64,000 bases of DNA from Azolla caroliniana (GCA_043228905.1 JBHGNT010000002.1:21514001-21578000), one strand, 5' to 3'; shown: positions 1 through 11,155, numbered from the stretch's first letter. Notes: a model not told the origin generated them from the sequence alone. Numbers and translations are program-made.

Positions 1-520
1 ACTGACTTGTCATTTAATATGACCCAACTCCCTAGGTACAGGCTAGTGCTAGATAATACTTATCTTGAAGTCAATGACGCATACTTCAAGACTAAGTACA
101 TCGTAACTTGCCCACAAAATATTCTAGCTGACTTGATTAGCCAATCCTTTTATCTATTTCTCTCTTTCCTAAATATATTGTGTCCTACGCATCTACGGTT
201 TCCTAGATTAACACCTTATCGACCCATATGGTCGAGTTGCACACTAGCCGCTCCTCATTTGGGGCGCTATCACAAAATGTGCACTCTAAGAGCACATATG
301 GGGATAGATTTACAACTTGGGGCTGATCATTGATTATATCTAACAGTTTGACCCATAGTTTGTCTATAGGAAAGTTCCTCAACTAGCTCCCCATCAATAG
401 GGGTTGATGAAGTGTTGCTTGGCCTATCAATCTGGGGGTCTAATTCATCTCTATTATGAGGGACTCATCTCTTTTTCCTATTTGTACTATTCTTTTCAAT
501 AGTGCAACGTGTGCACTTAT
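1..520. other. Unassigned flank
   Basis: No convincing gene, RNA or recognised element is seen here. A 108-codon open frame near the start has no recognisable domain and ordinary A+T-rich composition. The stretch may be flanking DNA of the copia LTR that seems to begin near 521. Confidence 0.4.
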
Positions 521-652
521 TGTTGGCATAAAAGGCTGATTCCTTTCACTTTGTATCCTAGTGTGAACATGTCTTGAAGTTAGGGCTTGAGTATATAAGC
601 TCAACCATAACATTGTAAGAAGTAGCATCTCGATTTTCTGAGTGTAAGAGAG

Positions 653-713
<61 letters not shown>

Positions 714-797
714 AAAGAATTTCCATTGAAGCTCCAAACTTGTGTGTCAATCCATTGTTTTCTTCTTTGTTGCATATTTATGTTGTTTGTTGTACGT
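521..797 (+). repeat. Copia-1 5' LTR, first part
   Basis: The stretch starts with TGTTGGCATA, has a TATA-like gagtatataagc near 588-599, and carries a long AG microsatellite. It is cut at 797 by Gypsy-1. The remaining LTR (8576-8634) runs directly into the primer-binding site. Without a second LTR the left boundary is tentative. Confidence 0.45.
656..709 (+). repeat. (AG)n microsatellite
   Basis: About 27 uninterrupted AG dinucleotides. Purine or pyrimidine tracts of this kind recur in the transcribed part of several LTRs in this window (18895, 23265, 26150, 31085, 24499). Confidence 0.97.
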
Positions 798-1356
798 TGT
801 CGTGAAGATTTTCGGCAATAGTGTGAAAATCCCATAAAACGTACAAAATCGAGTATGAATCACGTAATACAATAATTGTGAAGATAACATTTTTAATATC
901 TAAGTACAAAATGATGGAGGTTTCAAATGCACTTTATTACACGAGAAATAGACAACTAAATGTCAAGATATGAGGGTATAAAGTTTGTGAAAAGAAAAGA
1001 GAAAATTGTGAGATATCCCACATAGGCACGACAAATACGGCTCTCATCATATATAAGGTGGAGCAAAAGATATTATCTTTGTGTCTATGTGTGGAGCATA
1101 GAGAGTTCAAGGTAACTTGAACTTAGAGTGGAGGTGGCTAGCTACTCGAAAAGGGTTTTGGCCAACCAAAACCGGACCGGCGATGGAGCCGGTGATCCGG
1201 CGGCAGCATGCGGCACCGGTATCCGGCGTCGACATCCGGCGGCGGCACCGGTATTCGGCGACGGCATCCGACGACGGTATCCGGCGAACCGGCGACTAGA
1301 TAAAATAAATATATAAAAATATATACATATTTACATATACAAGGAGGGCAAGTATA

Positions 1357-1409
1357 GATTCAAACCTTGCATCTCCAAGTTAGGAGTCAAATGGCTTACC
1401 ATTAAGCCA
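1357..1409 (-). other. tRNA-like A/B boxes, antisense, in Gypsy-1 5' LTR
   Basis: On the minus strand there is an A-box-like TGGCTTAATGGT and, 43 bases from its first base, a degenerate B box GGTTTGAATC. This spacing fits a tRNA. The anticodon and T stems do not pair well, so this is not a functional tRNA gene. It is a tRNA-derived or Pol III promoter-like element. The 3' LTR copy has the canonical GGTTCGAATC. Confidence 0.5.
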
Positions 1410-1589
1410 TGGTATTTAGTTGAAATTATATTTCTATCATTGTACTTTTACATGTAAATTCTCATCCATGAGAGCTAAAATGAGTGACATGGTTAGCATG
1501 CACCACATGTAATACTTAAGTGCCAAATGGCAAACATGCAATTTATGCATGTCTTGTACCCTCACATGCATCATATGCATGAGAGCATC

Positions 1590-1597
1590 TATAAAAG
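1590..1597 (+). promoter_or_regulatory. TATA box of Gypsy-1 5' LTR
   Basis: TATAAAAG lies about 220 bp before the LTR end, a normal place for an LTR promoter. The 3' LTR lost the surrounding segment. Confidence 0.65.
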
Positions 1598-1819
1598 AGG
1601 GAAGGGGGAGGAGAAAAACACGGTTTTTTTTGTATGAAAATTAAGAGGAAGAAACTCGTTATCAAATCAATTGTGTAATCTCAACTTTTCTCTTTCCCAA
1701 TCTATCTTAAGTACTTTCTCGCCAAAGCTTGTATCGACTCTAAATCCTTCCGGTCCAGAACCCCGGCGGTTCCGCCTCACGATCCGCGCGTAGTGACGGA
1801 TCTTCACGACATAATAAAG

Positions 1820-1836
1820 TGGTGAACCCGACGTGA
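1820..1836 (+). other. Primer-binding site of Gypsy-1 (tRNA-Trp type)
   Basis: TGGTGAACCCGACGTGA lies eight bases after the 5' LTR. It is complementary to the CCA-tailed 3' end of plant cytosolic tRNA-Trp as I recall that sequence. The related site at 47669 has one change. Confidence 0.7.
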
Positions 1837-1878
1837 TAGAGGCGGTAGGAAGGATCAAGTCGAGATTAATACTTGGAG

Positions 1879-4066
1879 ATGGCGTCCTCAAGCAGGAGAG
1901 CTCGAAAGGATGATGCTAATCGTCGAGCAAATGATTAGATCTCGGGACAACGACGCGAGCGTGGAGAAGGCTGTCGATCGTGTCGTAGAGCTCGAGGGCC
2001 AATTCGATGGAAGGAACGTTACGAAGTTCCTTGATGCATATAAGAGGGAGATGAATCAAAGGGACGTGTCCGAGGCACGTCAAATCGCAAGCTTCAAGAG
2101 AGTTGTCGCTCGCCAACAACATCCAAAGACGCGTCATCGAGCTTCAAGAAGGAAAGACAACATGGTCCGAATTCGAGAAAACGATACTAGCGGAGTTCGT
2201 GACTGAAGACTCAACGAGGATGACTCGACATGCCCTGATGAAGTGGATAGAGAAGAAGAATAAGAAGATGAGCGTCTCGAGGGTGTACGACGAATTCGAC
2301 CAGATGTTTAGTCGTCTCCCCAATACGGACCAAGTATTGCTTGAAGAGGACAAGACTTTGTACTTCTTGAAGGCCGTGGACATAAAGGATAGACGGGAGT
2401 TGGGGACTCTTCTCGAAGATGATACCCAAGCAAATGGGCTCATAGCGGACTGGATCGCGGTGAAGCGGGCATGCAATAGGCTCGACAAGCGTCGCCAATG
2501 GGTTGATGACACCGACTTGACGGGACCGACTACCACGGAGAAAGCAAGACCGCCGAAAGTAGCTGAGCCGCTGAGACAAAGTAACGTGGAAGGAAAGAAG
2601 ATTAATGACGACATCATTGAAGAGCTAGCGAAGAAGTTCGAGAAGGTCACTCTAGCCAACATGAATCGTCGGGGCCCTAAAGGAAAAGAACCCTTTAGAT
2701 GCGTGTGGTGCGATAGCATGGACCACATGAGAAGGGATTGTGCGAGCCTTCGAGAGGCGATTCGACAAAATATCGTATACATAGAGGACAACATGATCTG
2801 CTCAAGCGAGACTAGAAGACCCCTACGGGTGAATTTCGGAAGAGGAGGAATGAAGAAATCTATGGAGGATGCCGATGCGACTCATGTGGATGCGATGCAC
2901 TATGCTGCGTCGGCCGGAATAAGAGTCGGGAAAGACAAGACTGAAGCTGCTAGAGCGGGAGCAAAGTTTTGGACTTCCGTTCTCGAATATGAGAAGAAGG
3001 GAAAAGTCACATCGAACGAGGTAGAGCTTGCGGACCGAAACGTGCAAAGCATAACCGGGTGGTCGGATCCGGTGGACGACAACACCATACTCGCAGAGGT
3101 GATGTGCGACAACCACGAGGTGTTCGTCGAAGAAAAGAGAAAGAGAATAGAAGAGCAAGGCCCATCTAAAAGACATGAAACAAGGAACGCGAAAAAGAAG
3201 GACGATGTGGAGACGAGTCGACCTTTACAAACGGAGGAACGAGAATCAAGCCGAAAAGGGGAGCCGAGCATACGAGTTGAAGAAACGGTTCGGCCCGTGA
3301 AGGTTGGTGTCGAAGACCCCACTTGGAGGACAAGGACCATACCTACCTATAAGCTAAGGTCGGACATAGAGCAGACGACGGACCTAAAGAAGATTCTCGA
3401 AGAACGAGTTCTTGATAGCCACGTAACTTTGTCCTTGAGGGAATTGCTTGGCATTACGAAGGAGTTCCATGACACGATCGTGGACCTTGTAAAGAGAAAG
3501 AGACAACAATCGGACGAGGAAGAAGAGAAGCCGCAGAAAGCCAAAACGAATGCCATAACGATGGCAAGAGACGAAATCGATGAAGATATGGTGGACAGCC
3601 ACTACACTCGACCTCATTGGGCACGAGCGACAACGGAGACGCCGGTAAAGATCGGGGAGAAGAAAGAGACCGTCGTAGCCTTGATCGACCACGGCTCGGA
3701 GATCAACCTCATGTCAACCGACACAAAAAGGGAAGATGGCCAATCAATACAAACCACGGATGGAAGATTCGCGCGGCAACAAAGTCTACGGAGGACTTGT
3801 ACGGAGCTTGTCCCAATGTCAAAGTCACGATCGGGGATGTGGAGATGGATCAACACTTCTTCGTACAAGAATCGGCGTCGCATCATGTCATCCTAGGGCA
3901 ACCTTATATCACATCATCTCGGATGGAGACCAAAGTGTTCGATAATGGAGCAGCCTTCGCACAAATAAAGAGTCTTGACAACCAAAGATCGGTCCAATTC
4001 CTAACAGTGCGAGCCAATCATGAAAGGAATCGAGATAGTCTCGGAGGCGAATCCTCGGATTTTTAG
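1879..4066 (+). pseudogene. Gypsy-1 gag and aspartic protease, frameshifted
   Basis: Gag is the structural protein of the virus-like particle, and the protease processes it. The reading begins at the ATG at 1879, which matches the start in the related fragment at 47733. It shifts frame almost at once and again near 2107, where four bases are extra relative to that fragment. The main open stretch runs 2103-3896. A zinc knuckle of CX2CX4HX4C form, CVWCDSMDHMRRDC, lies near 2698-2740. The retropepsin core ALIDHGSEINLMS is near 3677-3715 with its catalytic Asp present. Another frameshift near 3725-3760 carries the reading into the frame ending at 4066, which has the protease ILGQP motif. No complete Gag-Pr product can be made. 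Confidence 0.85.
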
Positions 4067-4131
4067 AGCGGACTATTGAAGCATGGGGCACAAATAGTCC
4101 GAGCAATCACAAGACCCCACAAGAAAGAAGA

Positions 4132-6483
4132 GTGTGTGGATTGCAAGGAGAAGCAACATGTGTCACACCTAGTGGCGCATGTAAACTAGTACTACCCGAC
4201 AAGAAGCACAAGAGCCGGATACAAGAATTCGAGAAGATGCTGAAAGAAGAGAACATAATAGAAGAAGGGGAGTTCGTGACTCATATTATGGAAGAAGCCT
4301 CATTTAACGACACCATCGGCGAAATCGAGGACGTCGTGGACTTGAGCTATCTTCACAACCAATGCGTGATTTCGGTTAACTCCGTCAACATGTACGCTAT
4401 CATCGATGAATACCGTCGTGGCATCTCGATGAAGGAAGCTGACATCAACACGAAATATAAAACGGTGGATAAGAAGATCAAGCCAGTTGCGGTTCCGCTA
4501 CCGGAAGATAGCTGGCAAAAGATGAAGGAAGTCGCTAATGATCCAAGCTTAAGAGATCCGAAGAAGATAGGTCATGACTTCACCAAAGAGACGAAGGGGA
4601 AGCTACAAGTTGGAAAGGAGGATTTCCTTCTCCCTGAAGAGGAGCGAATGTTTTGCGATATGCTTGAGAGACATGGGAAGGCTTTCACATTCTTCCCACG
4701 AGAAATCGGATGCGCCGACCCAAAGGTTATAGAGCCAATGGTGATCTTCACGGTGCCTCATGTGCCTTGGAATTTGAAACCGATACCGGTTCCGAGAGCA
4801 CACCTTCCGAAGCTGATCGAGCTCTTAAAGGAGAAGGTGAGTATGGGAATTCTAGAACCGTCGAATGCTCCTTATTCCAATAGGTGGTTCACGGTGCCGA
4901 AGAAGAATGGATCATTGCGATTCATCCAAGATCTTCAACCCGTCAACAAGGTGACAATTCGAAATGCCGGAATCGGTCCGAGCGTGGACGAATTTGCCGA
5001 AGCGTTTGCGGGCCGGTCCATCTACTCCATTGGCGATCTCTACTCTGGATATGACCAATTCCAATTGGCGATCGACAGTCGGGACATTACAACCATGAGG
5101 ACTCCGATCGGGCTTGTGCGGATGTGTACCTTACCCCAAGGCGCAACGAACTCGGTGGCTCATATGGTGAATGCCATGAATAAAGTCTTGAAGGATTGCA
5201 TTCCGGACATCACGATGCCATTCTTGGATGATATTCCGATAAAAGGATGTTCGGATGAGGAGAAAGATGAATCGAAAGATAAGGAAGGTTGTAGAAAGTT
5301 CGTTGCGGATCATATGAAAGATTGCGAGAAGGTGCTTCAAAGGCTCGAAGATGCGAATTTGACATTTTCGGGAGAAAAATCCGCATTCGGGCAACCGAAG
5401 ATCTTGGTGGTAGGTCACTTGTGTGGAGCATACGGCCGAAAGCCCTCGCCATCCAAAGTAAACGCAATCCAAGACATGAAAGAAGAATGCGAAAACCAAA
5501 CAGAGGTTTGAAGGTTCCTTGGAGCGTGCGCGTTTTATCATATATGGATTCCTCATTACGCTCATGTCGCCGAACCGTTATATGGACTACTAAAGAAAAG
5601 AATAAAGTTCGAATGGCGAGATGAGCACACAGAGGCGATGCGAAGATTAAAGAAACTGCTTCTTGAAGCTCCGACACTAAGGAAGGCCGACTATGCCGAA
5701 GGGAAACCAATTTACGTGACCGTAGATATGAGCCCAACCGGAATCGGGTGGGTCATCAATCAAGAAGGTGAAGATAATGCTCGATATGCCGTCCGGTTCG
5801 GAGCAAAGGTTCTCAGTGAACGGCAACAAAGATATGCCCAAGTCAAGCGGGAACTTTGGGGTATTGTGTCGGCAGTGAAGACGGACAAAGATTACCTGAT
5901 CGGGTCAGAAGTGATAATAGAGACAGATGTTCTCCCAATTCTCGGAATGGTCTCGGGATGTGCGACCCCAGATCTTGCTATGCTAAGGTGGATCGCCTAC
6001 ATCAAGTCTTTAAACCCAGAGATTCGTCACATCGCAGGGAAGAAGAACGCCATGGCTGACATGCTGTCGAGGGCAAGATTTTCAAATGGAAGTAACATGG
6101 TTTCGGAAGATGAAGATGTCGCCCTCAACTTCTTCAAGATGGCTCGATTGTCGGCGGAAGACCAGGACACGCAAACCCTCCACGCCTTCAACGAGAACGA
6201 GTACGAAGGAGAGTGGTTATTCATCGGTAGATTCCTAAGAACATTGACGACCGATGCTTCGTTGACAAAGGAGGAGGCCCTACGAATCCGAAAGAAAGCT
6301 TATCGATACTTCTTGAAGGGAGGATTCCTTTGGCGACATCCAAAAAGAAGGACAGGAATACCACGTCGAGTGGTGGTAAAGAAAGAAGAGCAAGAGACGC
6401 TGATGACCGAATTCCATGAGACTGCTTGGGCAGGTCATAGAGGGACATGGGTGACGTTCGAAAAATTGAAGGAGAAGTACTAG
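4132..6483 (+). pseudogene. Gypsy-1 reverse transcriptase, RNase H and integrase N-terminus
   Basis: This polymerase copies element RNA into DNA. Reverse transcriptase motifs run from the VPKKNGSLRFIQDL region (about 4890) through SIGDLYSGYDQFQ (about 5026) to FLDD (5221-5232), the catalytic Asp pair. An in-frame TGA at 5509-5511 separates it from RNase H, whose DMSPTG, ELWGI and TDVLPI motifs (about 5725-5945) hold the usual D-E-D residues. The same frame continues into the integrase zinc-binding start (HETAWAGH, about 6412) and ends at an in-frame TAG at 6481-6483. Apart from these stops the frame is open, so decay is recent. FLDD is followed by IPIKG, unlike the common plant gypsy lineages I know. 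Confidence 0.9.
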
Positions 6484-7550
6484 TGGCCAAGCATGTACAA
6501 AGATGTACTCATTTCGTGTCCACATGTGAAACTTGCCAAATATATTCAAATATACGTCATCGTGATGAGTTAAAGCCGACATACCCACTCACCATTCACT
6601 TCAAATGGATGGTGGATCTGGTCTCGATGCCAATGGGAGTGGGACAAATGAAGTACTTAGCGCTCGCAAGGGAAGACTTGACAAATCAAGTGGAAGGACG
6701 AGCCTTGACAAATAAGACGACTTCAGCCGTTTGTAAATTTTTACTTGAAGATGTTGTTTGCCGATATGGATGTGTAGGGAAGATAGTGGCTGACCGAGGG
6801 GAGTTGGACGTGCACGAAGCGACGGAGCTCTTCGAAAGACTAGGCGTGAAGCTCTCCCTCACGACTGCCTACAATCCGGAAGCAAATGGGAAGATCGAGC
6901 GAGGGCATGGACCTATCGTTAAAGCCATCGTACGGGCATGCAACGGTCGAGTCGGGAATTGGCCACGACTATTACCCTATGCCTTGTGGGCCGATAGAAC
7001 GACACATAGCTCGGTGACAGGGTATATGCCGACGGAGCTTATGGATGGACAAAAGCCGATTATGCCCATCGAAAGGACGATCACCTCATGGGTAGCGATA
7101 CCGTGGGAGAACGAGATGAGCCGAGAAGAGTTATTAGCGGCGCGGATAAGGCAACTTGAAAGAAGACCTGAAGATTTAGAAAAAGCGCGAAAGATGATGA
7201 AGGCAGCCCGAGTAAAGAACAAAGTTCGGTTCGACAACACGCATCGACTTCGTCCTCAGAAGATTGAAGAAGGGGATTGGGTTTTGGTTTACGACAGCAC
7301 CCTTGACAATCAACACAGTACAACAAGGAAGTTCGCAAGAAGATGGTTCGGGCCGTATGTGGTGACAAGTGCCAACGATAATGCCACATACCACCTTGCG
7401 GAACTAGACGGATCAAGGTTGGCCGTACCCATTGCGGGAAAAAGAGTAAAGCTTTTCAAGAAAAGACAAGACAAGGATCCTGACCTCGATTACCTCGACG
7501 ATGAACATAATAGGCAGGATGAAAATGAAGACATGGAGGAATCTAATTGA
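6447..7550 (+). pseudogene. Gypsy-1 integrase
   Basis: Integrase inserts element DNA into the host chromosome. The open frame of 367 codons has the CETC half of the zinc finger (about 6525-6536), a DDE core with MVDLV (about 6610), ADRGELD (about 6792) and GKIERGHG (about 6889), and a C-terminal GPY/F-type module (WFGPYVV, about 7345). It ends in an acidic tail with no obvious chromodomain. It is out of frame with the preceding RT frame because of a shift near 6505-6520. The ATG at 6447 is therefore not a real start. Confidence 0.88.
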
Positions 7551-7610
7551 TCATCGTAGCCAAAATCTCACATCTTCTCTTCTTGGCACGTACCGGAGGA
7601 CGTGCGGTTT

Positions 7611-7622
7611 GGTGGGGGTGGA
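7611..7622 (+). other. Polypurine tract of Gypsy-1
   Basis: GGTGGGGGTGGA lies directly before the 3' LTR, the position of a plus-strand primer. One T interrupts each purine run. Confidence 0.7.
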
Positions 7623-8575
7623 TGTCGTGAAGATTTTCGGCAATAGTGTGAAAATCCCATAAAACGTACAAAATCGAGTATGAATCACGTAATACAATAA
7701 TTGTGAAGATAACATTTTTAATATCTAACTACAAAATGATGGAGGTTTCGAATGCACTTTATTACACGAGAAATAGACAACTAAATGTCAAGATATGAGG
7801 GTATAAAGTTTGTGAAAAGAAAAGAGAAAATTGTGAGATATCCCACATAGGCACGACAAATACGGCTCTCATCATATATAAGGTGGAGCAAAAGATATTA
7901 TCTTTGTGTCTATGTGTGGAGCATAGAGAGTTCAAGGTAACTTGAACTTAGAGTGGAGGTGGCTAGCTACTCGAAAAGGGTTTTGGCCAACCAAAACCGG
8001 ACTGGCGATGGAGCCGGTGATCCGGCGGCAGCATGCGGCACCGGTATCCGGCGTCGGCATCCGGCGGCAGCACCGGTATTCGGCGACGGCATCCGACGAC
8101 GGTATCCGGCGAACCGACGACTAGATAAAATAAATATATAAAAATATATACATATTTACATATACAAGGAGGGAAAGTATAGATTCGAACCTTGCACCTC
8201 CAAGTTAGGAGTCAAATGGCTTACCATTAAGCCATGGTATTTAGTTGAAATTATATTTCTATCATTGTACTTTTACATGTAAATTCTCATCCATGAGAGC
8301 TAAAATGAGTGACATGGTTAGCATGCACCACATGTAATACTTAAGCGCCAAATGGCAAACATGCAATTTATGCATGTCTTGTACCCTCACATGCATCATA
8401 TGCATGAGAGCATCTCAACTCGTTATCAAATCAATTGTGTAATCTCAACTTCTCTCTTTCCCAATCTATCTTAAGTACTTTCTCGCCAAAGCTTGTATCG
8501 ACTCTAAATCCTTCCGGTCCAGAACCCCGGCGGTTCCGCCTCACGATCCGCGCGTAGTGACGGATCTTCACGACA
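7623..8575 (+). repeat. Gypsy-1 3' LTR, TATA segment deleted
   Basis: The 953-bp LTR matches the 5' LTR almost base for base, except for a deletion of about 60 bp at 8415. The deleted segment corresponds to about 1590-1653 and includes the TATA box. Both termini are intact. Confidence 0.95.
8182..8234 (-). other. tRNA-like A/B boxes, antisense, in Gypsy-1 3' LTR
   Basis: Minus-strand TGGCTTAATGGT and canonical GGTTCGAATC are spaced 43 bases apart, as in a tRNA. Downstream on the minus strand there is no long T run, so efficient Pol III termination is not evident. The arms are too degenerate for a tRNA. Confidence 0.55.
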
Positions 8576-8636
8576 ACGCATATACTTGTAGGTCCTCATA
8601 CTTCCGTGTATTCAATCGAACACCTAATCCTTCAAC

Positions 8637-8648
8637 TGGTATCAGAGC
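8637..8648 (+). other. Primer-binding site of Copia-1
   Basis: TGGTATCAGAGC is the complement of the 3' end of initiator Met tRNA, standard for plant copia elements. It lies two bases after the LTR end CCTTCA. Confidence 0.85.
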
Positions 8649-8750
8649 AAGGTTGTTGTTCAACAACGAGGAATAACAGAAAAGGTAAGAGAAGAAGCTA
8701 TTCGGCTGAAAGAAAAGACTAGGTCAGTTAAATCTCACTTCAAAAAGAAC

Positions 8751-9980
8751 ATGGCTTCAACATCCAGTACACGAGTTGAGATTGGGAAGTTTGATGGTAA
8801 AAATTTTGTCTATGGAGGGAGATGATGCAGGATGTGCTGATCATCCGATGTCAAATCAAGGCAATATGACACACCAACAAGCCAACCTCGATGATAGTAG
8901 AAGAATGGCGCTCATTGGATGAAATATCCAGGTCAACCAATCGTATGCACGTGGCCGAAAACGTCTATCTTAATATGGCCAAGGAGAAGGAGACGACAAC
9001 ATTCTCATTGTGGGAGAAGTTACAGGATGTATACGAAAAAAATCCTCCTCATTGATACTCATATATATTCGACAATTGTTCAATATGAAGATGAGAGAGT
9101 AGGATCCAACAACCTCCCACATCAACACCTTCAGCCATGTGTTATCTGAACTCTACTCCCAAGGGATCAACTTCAAAGAAGAAGTGAAAGCCCTTGCCCT
9201 CCTATCGAGGTTGTCGACGAGTTGGGAGGTATTCTGCACGACTTTTGCTAATAGTTGTCCAAATCTAAACTTAGATGAGACAATAGGGCAAGTCCTCATC
9301 GAGGACATTTGGTGAAAATTGATGGCACTCACCATTGACGAGTCGACAAAAACCCAACACTAGACTGAGTCGATCAATCGATCCAATTGATCTAGAGACC
9401 TAGCCAACAAAACCGGTCGAAACACTAGTTGATCCAGAAAGAGGGGAGTCTGACAACAGTCGAAGTTAAGAAATAGTCGACTAGGTGATTTCTACACTCA
9501 TTGTGGAAAAGCTAGTCACAATGTTTTCGACTATTGGTTGATCAAGAGGAAAGAGAGCGGTCGACAATCTGAGCAAAATCCAAGACGATCAGACTCGAAC
9601 CGTTCTCCAGTCGGCAACCAAATCAATGTTGTTGACTCCCGATCAGGAGAAATCATCTCTCTGGAGGACTCAATGATCGTTGAAGTCCTCTATAGTGCAT
9701 AAGATGCACATAGGTGGTTACTAGACTCCAAAGCCACATTTCACATGACCCCAAACATCAAATGGTTCTCGAACTATTCGGCTGATGCCGGCGGCATAGA
9801 CCGACTAGGAAATGTGCAAGAATGCAGAATTGTAGGAATTGGCGAAGTACCAATCTGATTGTCAAATGGCAATACAATCACCCTGCACCAAGTCCGGTAT
9901 GTACCCGCATTGAAAAGGAGTCTAGTCTCTATGAAAGTGTTTTTAGAATTCAAGGTATTGAACTCTACAAGAATATAAGG
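8751..9980 (+). pseudogene. Copia-1 gag and protease remnant
   Basis: The gag start MASTSSTRVEIGKFDGKNF is readable at 8751. Pieces of the gag (UBN2-type) domain follow in shifting frames with many stops, for example SLWEKLQDVYEK near 9010. At about 9716-9960 a protease region reads LLDSKATFHMTPN, where the family's D-S-G triad is D-S-K, so the active site is lost. The tail has the ALKRSLVSMK segment typical of copia protease-integrase linkers. Confidence 0.75.
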
Positions 9981-10019
9981 TATGGAGCATTCACATCCGG
10001 AGGGCAAGAACACGAACCA

Positions 10020-10600
10020 AGGTGTTGAGGATAAGTCAAACAAAAAGCAAGACACGTGGAGAAAAGTAAAAGAAGAAAAAAGCGGGCCACCAAAACACAG
10101 TCTACAACGAACGCTCATAACTCATTCGTATGGATGCCAAATATAATGTTCAAAGGGTTAAACAAATTATGAAGAGAGCTATCCGTACCTTTTTAAAGCT
10201 CTAAATTTGGAGCTTGGATGAGGGAGATATGATGATTAGAAGATCTCTGTGTCATAACTAAGAATGGGAGATGGAAAAGCTCTAAAAAAAGCGTGGAAAA
10301 GAAAGCAAGGGAAACTTATCTAGTGGAAGAGAACTTTATATAAAGCAAAAAGAGTAAGGTGGTAGGGGAGTCTACTTCTTATGGTGTTTTTTCTTGCCTA
10401 TTCATGTAGTGTGGTTGTGTTGTTATCCATATATCTTTGTAGACTTGGATTTATGTATCTTCTTTCTCTCTTCCTTCCATCATGATTATTCATTATCAAT
10501 AGCTCTTTGTGGTTTTGGATCTATATATCTTCCTTCTCTCTTCTTTCTATCATCTCTCTATCAGTCTCCATTGGCCTGCTAACCGAAGATGGATGATCAA
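10020..10600 (+). other. Possible LTR-like insertion in Copia-1
   Basis: This stretch interrupts recognisable Copia-1 coding homology between protease and integrase. It begins TGTTGAGGATAAGTC, has a TATA-like tttatataaag near 10332, and near 10430-10560 shows an imperfect direct repeat of a pyrimidine-rich segment containing TATATCTTCCTTCTCTC-like blocks. It may be a solo LTR, but no clear end or target duplication was found. Confidence 0.3.
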
Positions 10601-10679
10601 TTGAGGAAATTTGAAGATCGGAAACGAACATAAGTACAATAACTTGTATCCAATAATGGCGATCAATCTAATGTAGCCG

Positions 10680-11150
10680 TATCGACTAAACCGAAGCTAT
10701 GGCATGGCCGACTCGGCCATATGTCGCAAGTCAAACTTGATCGGCTAATGGCGGTTAACTAAATCCTGAAACTTTAGAATAAGACAAAATTTTGTGAGCA
10801 TTGTCGATATGGGAAACAGACCCGAAGTCCACACTCTCTCCACTATGAGACGGTACGACAACCCCTAGAGCTCGTGCATACGGATATATTTGGGCCTATG
10901 CATGAGCGATCATTAGGAGGCATTGGGTACATCATCACCTTTGTTGATTTTTGTACATGGAAGGTTTGTGCCTATTCAATTAGGTTCAAAGAAGAAACGC
11001 TCGAGATCTTCACTCAATGGTTAGTCGAAGTGGAGAACTGGTCGGGATATAGAGAGAAGACTCTCCGATCTGATAACGGATGTGAATACACCTCGTGAGC
11101 CTTCAAACAATACCTTTCCGACAAAGGGATCGAGCATCAAAAGACCGTTC
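10680..11150 (+). pseudogene. Copia-1 integrase, upstream part
   Basis: The GAG-pre-integrase motif LWHGRLGHMSQVKLDRL (about 10700) and the zinc-binding CEHCRYGKQTRSP follow each other with stops between. Then comes the catalytic core ELVHTDIFGPM (about 10870) and LRSDNGCEYTS (about 11067-11097). The reading stops at TGA (11095-11097) and is then cut by Copia-2 at 11156. It continues at 24641. Confidence 0.8.
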
Positions 11151-11155
11151 TATAC

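Larger units (their letters stand above)
798..1811 (+). repeat. Gypsy-1 5' LTR
   Basis: The 1014-bp LTR starts TGTCGTGAAG and ends CTTCACGACA. Near 1195-1290 it has a G+C-rich run of imperfect CCGGCG/GGCATCCGG units. It also carries an antisense tRNA-like A/B-box pair (1357-1409) and a TATA box (1590-1597). It retains about 60 bp, including the TATA box, that the 3' LTR lacks. Confidence 0.95.
798..8575 (+). mobile_element. Gypsy-1: complete Ty3/gypsy LTR retrotransposon
   Basis: Two LTRs (798-1811 and 7623-8575) bound an internal region with a tRNA-Trp-type primer site, gag, aspartic protease, reverse transcriptase/RNase H, integrase and a polypurine tract, in that order. The order PR-RT-RH-IN is that of Ty3/gypsy. 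The LTRs end in a 12-base perfect inverted repeat, TGTCGTGAAGAT/ATCTTCACGACA. The target-site duplication is not clean (TACGT before, ACGCA after). It inserted into the Copia-1 5' LTR. Several frameshifts and stops make it non-autonomous, although its LTRs remain very similar. Confidence 0.95.

Noticed and set aside
1117-1316. Arg/Ala-rich short frames in the Gypsy-1 LTR (and again at 7942-8141)
   Set aside because: They come from the CCGGCG repeat of the LTR and lie upstream of the probable transcription start.
1357-1409. Functional tRNA gene on the minus strand
   Set aside because: A and B boxes and spacing fit, but anticodon and T stems do not pair and no Pol III terminator is close.
2144-2794. 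216-codon minus-strand frame across Gypsy-1 gag
   Set aside because: It is antisense to a clear gag frame with a zinc knuckle and has Ser/Leu-rich composition typical of shadow frames.
793-8580. Clean 5-bp target duplication for Gypsy-1
   Set aside because: The flanks TACGT and ACGCA share only part of the bases. No offset gives a perfect match, so none is claimed.
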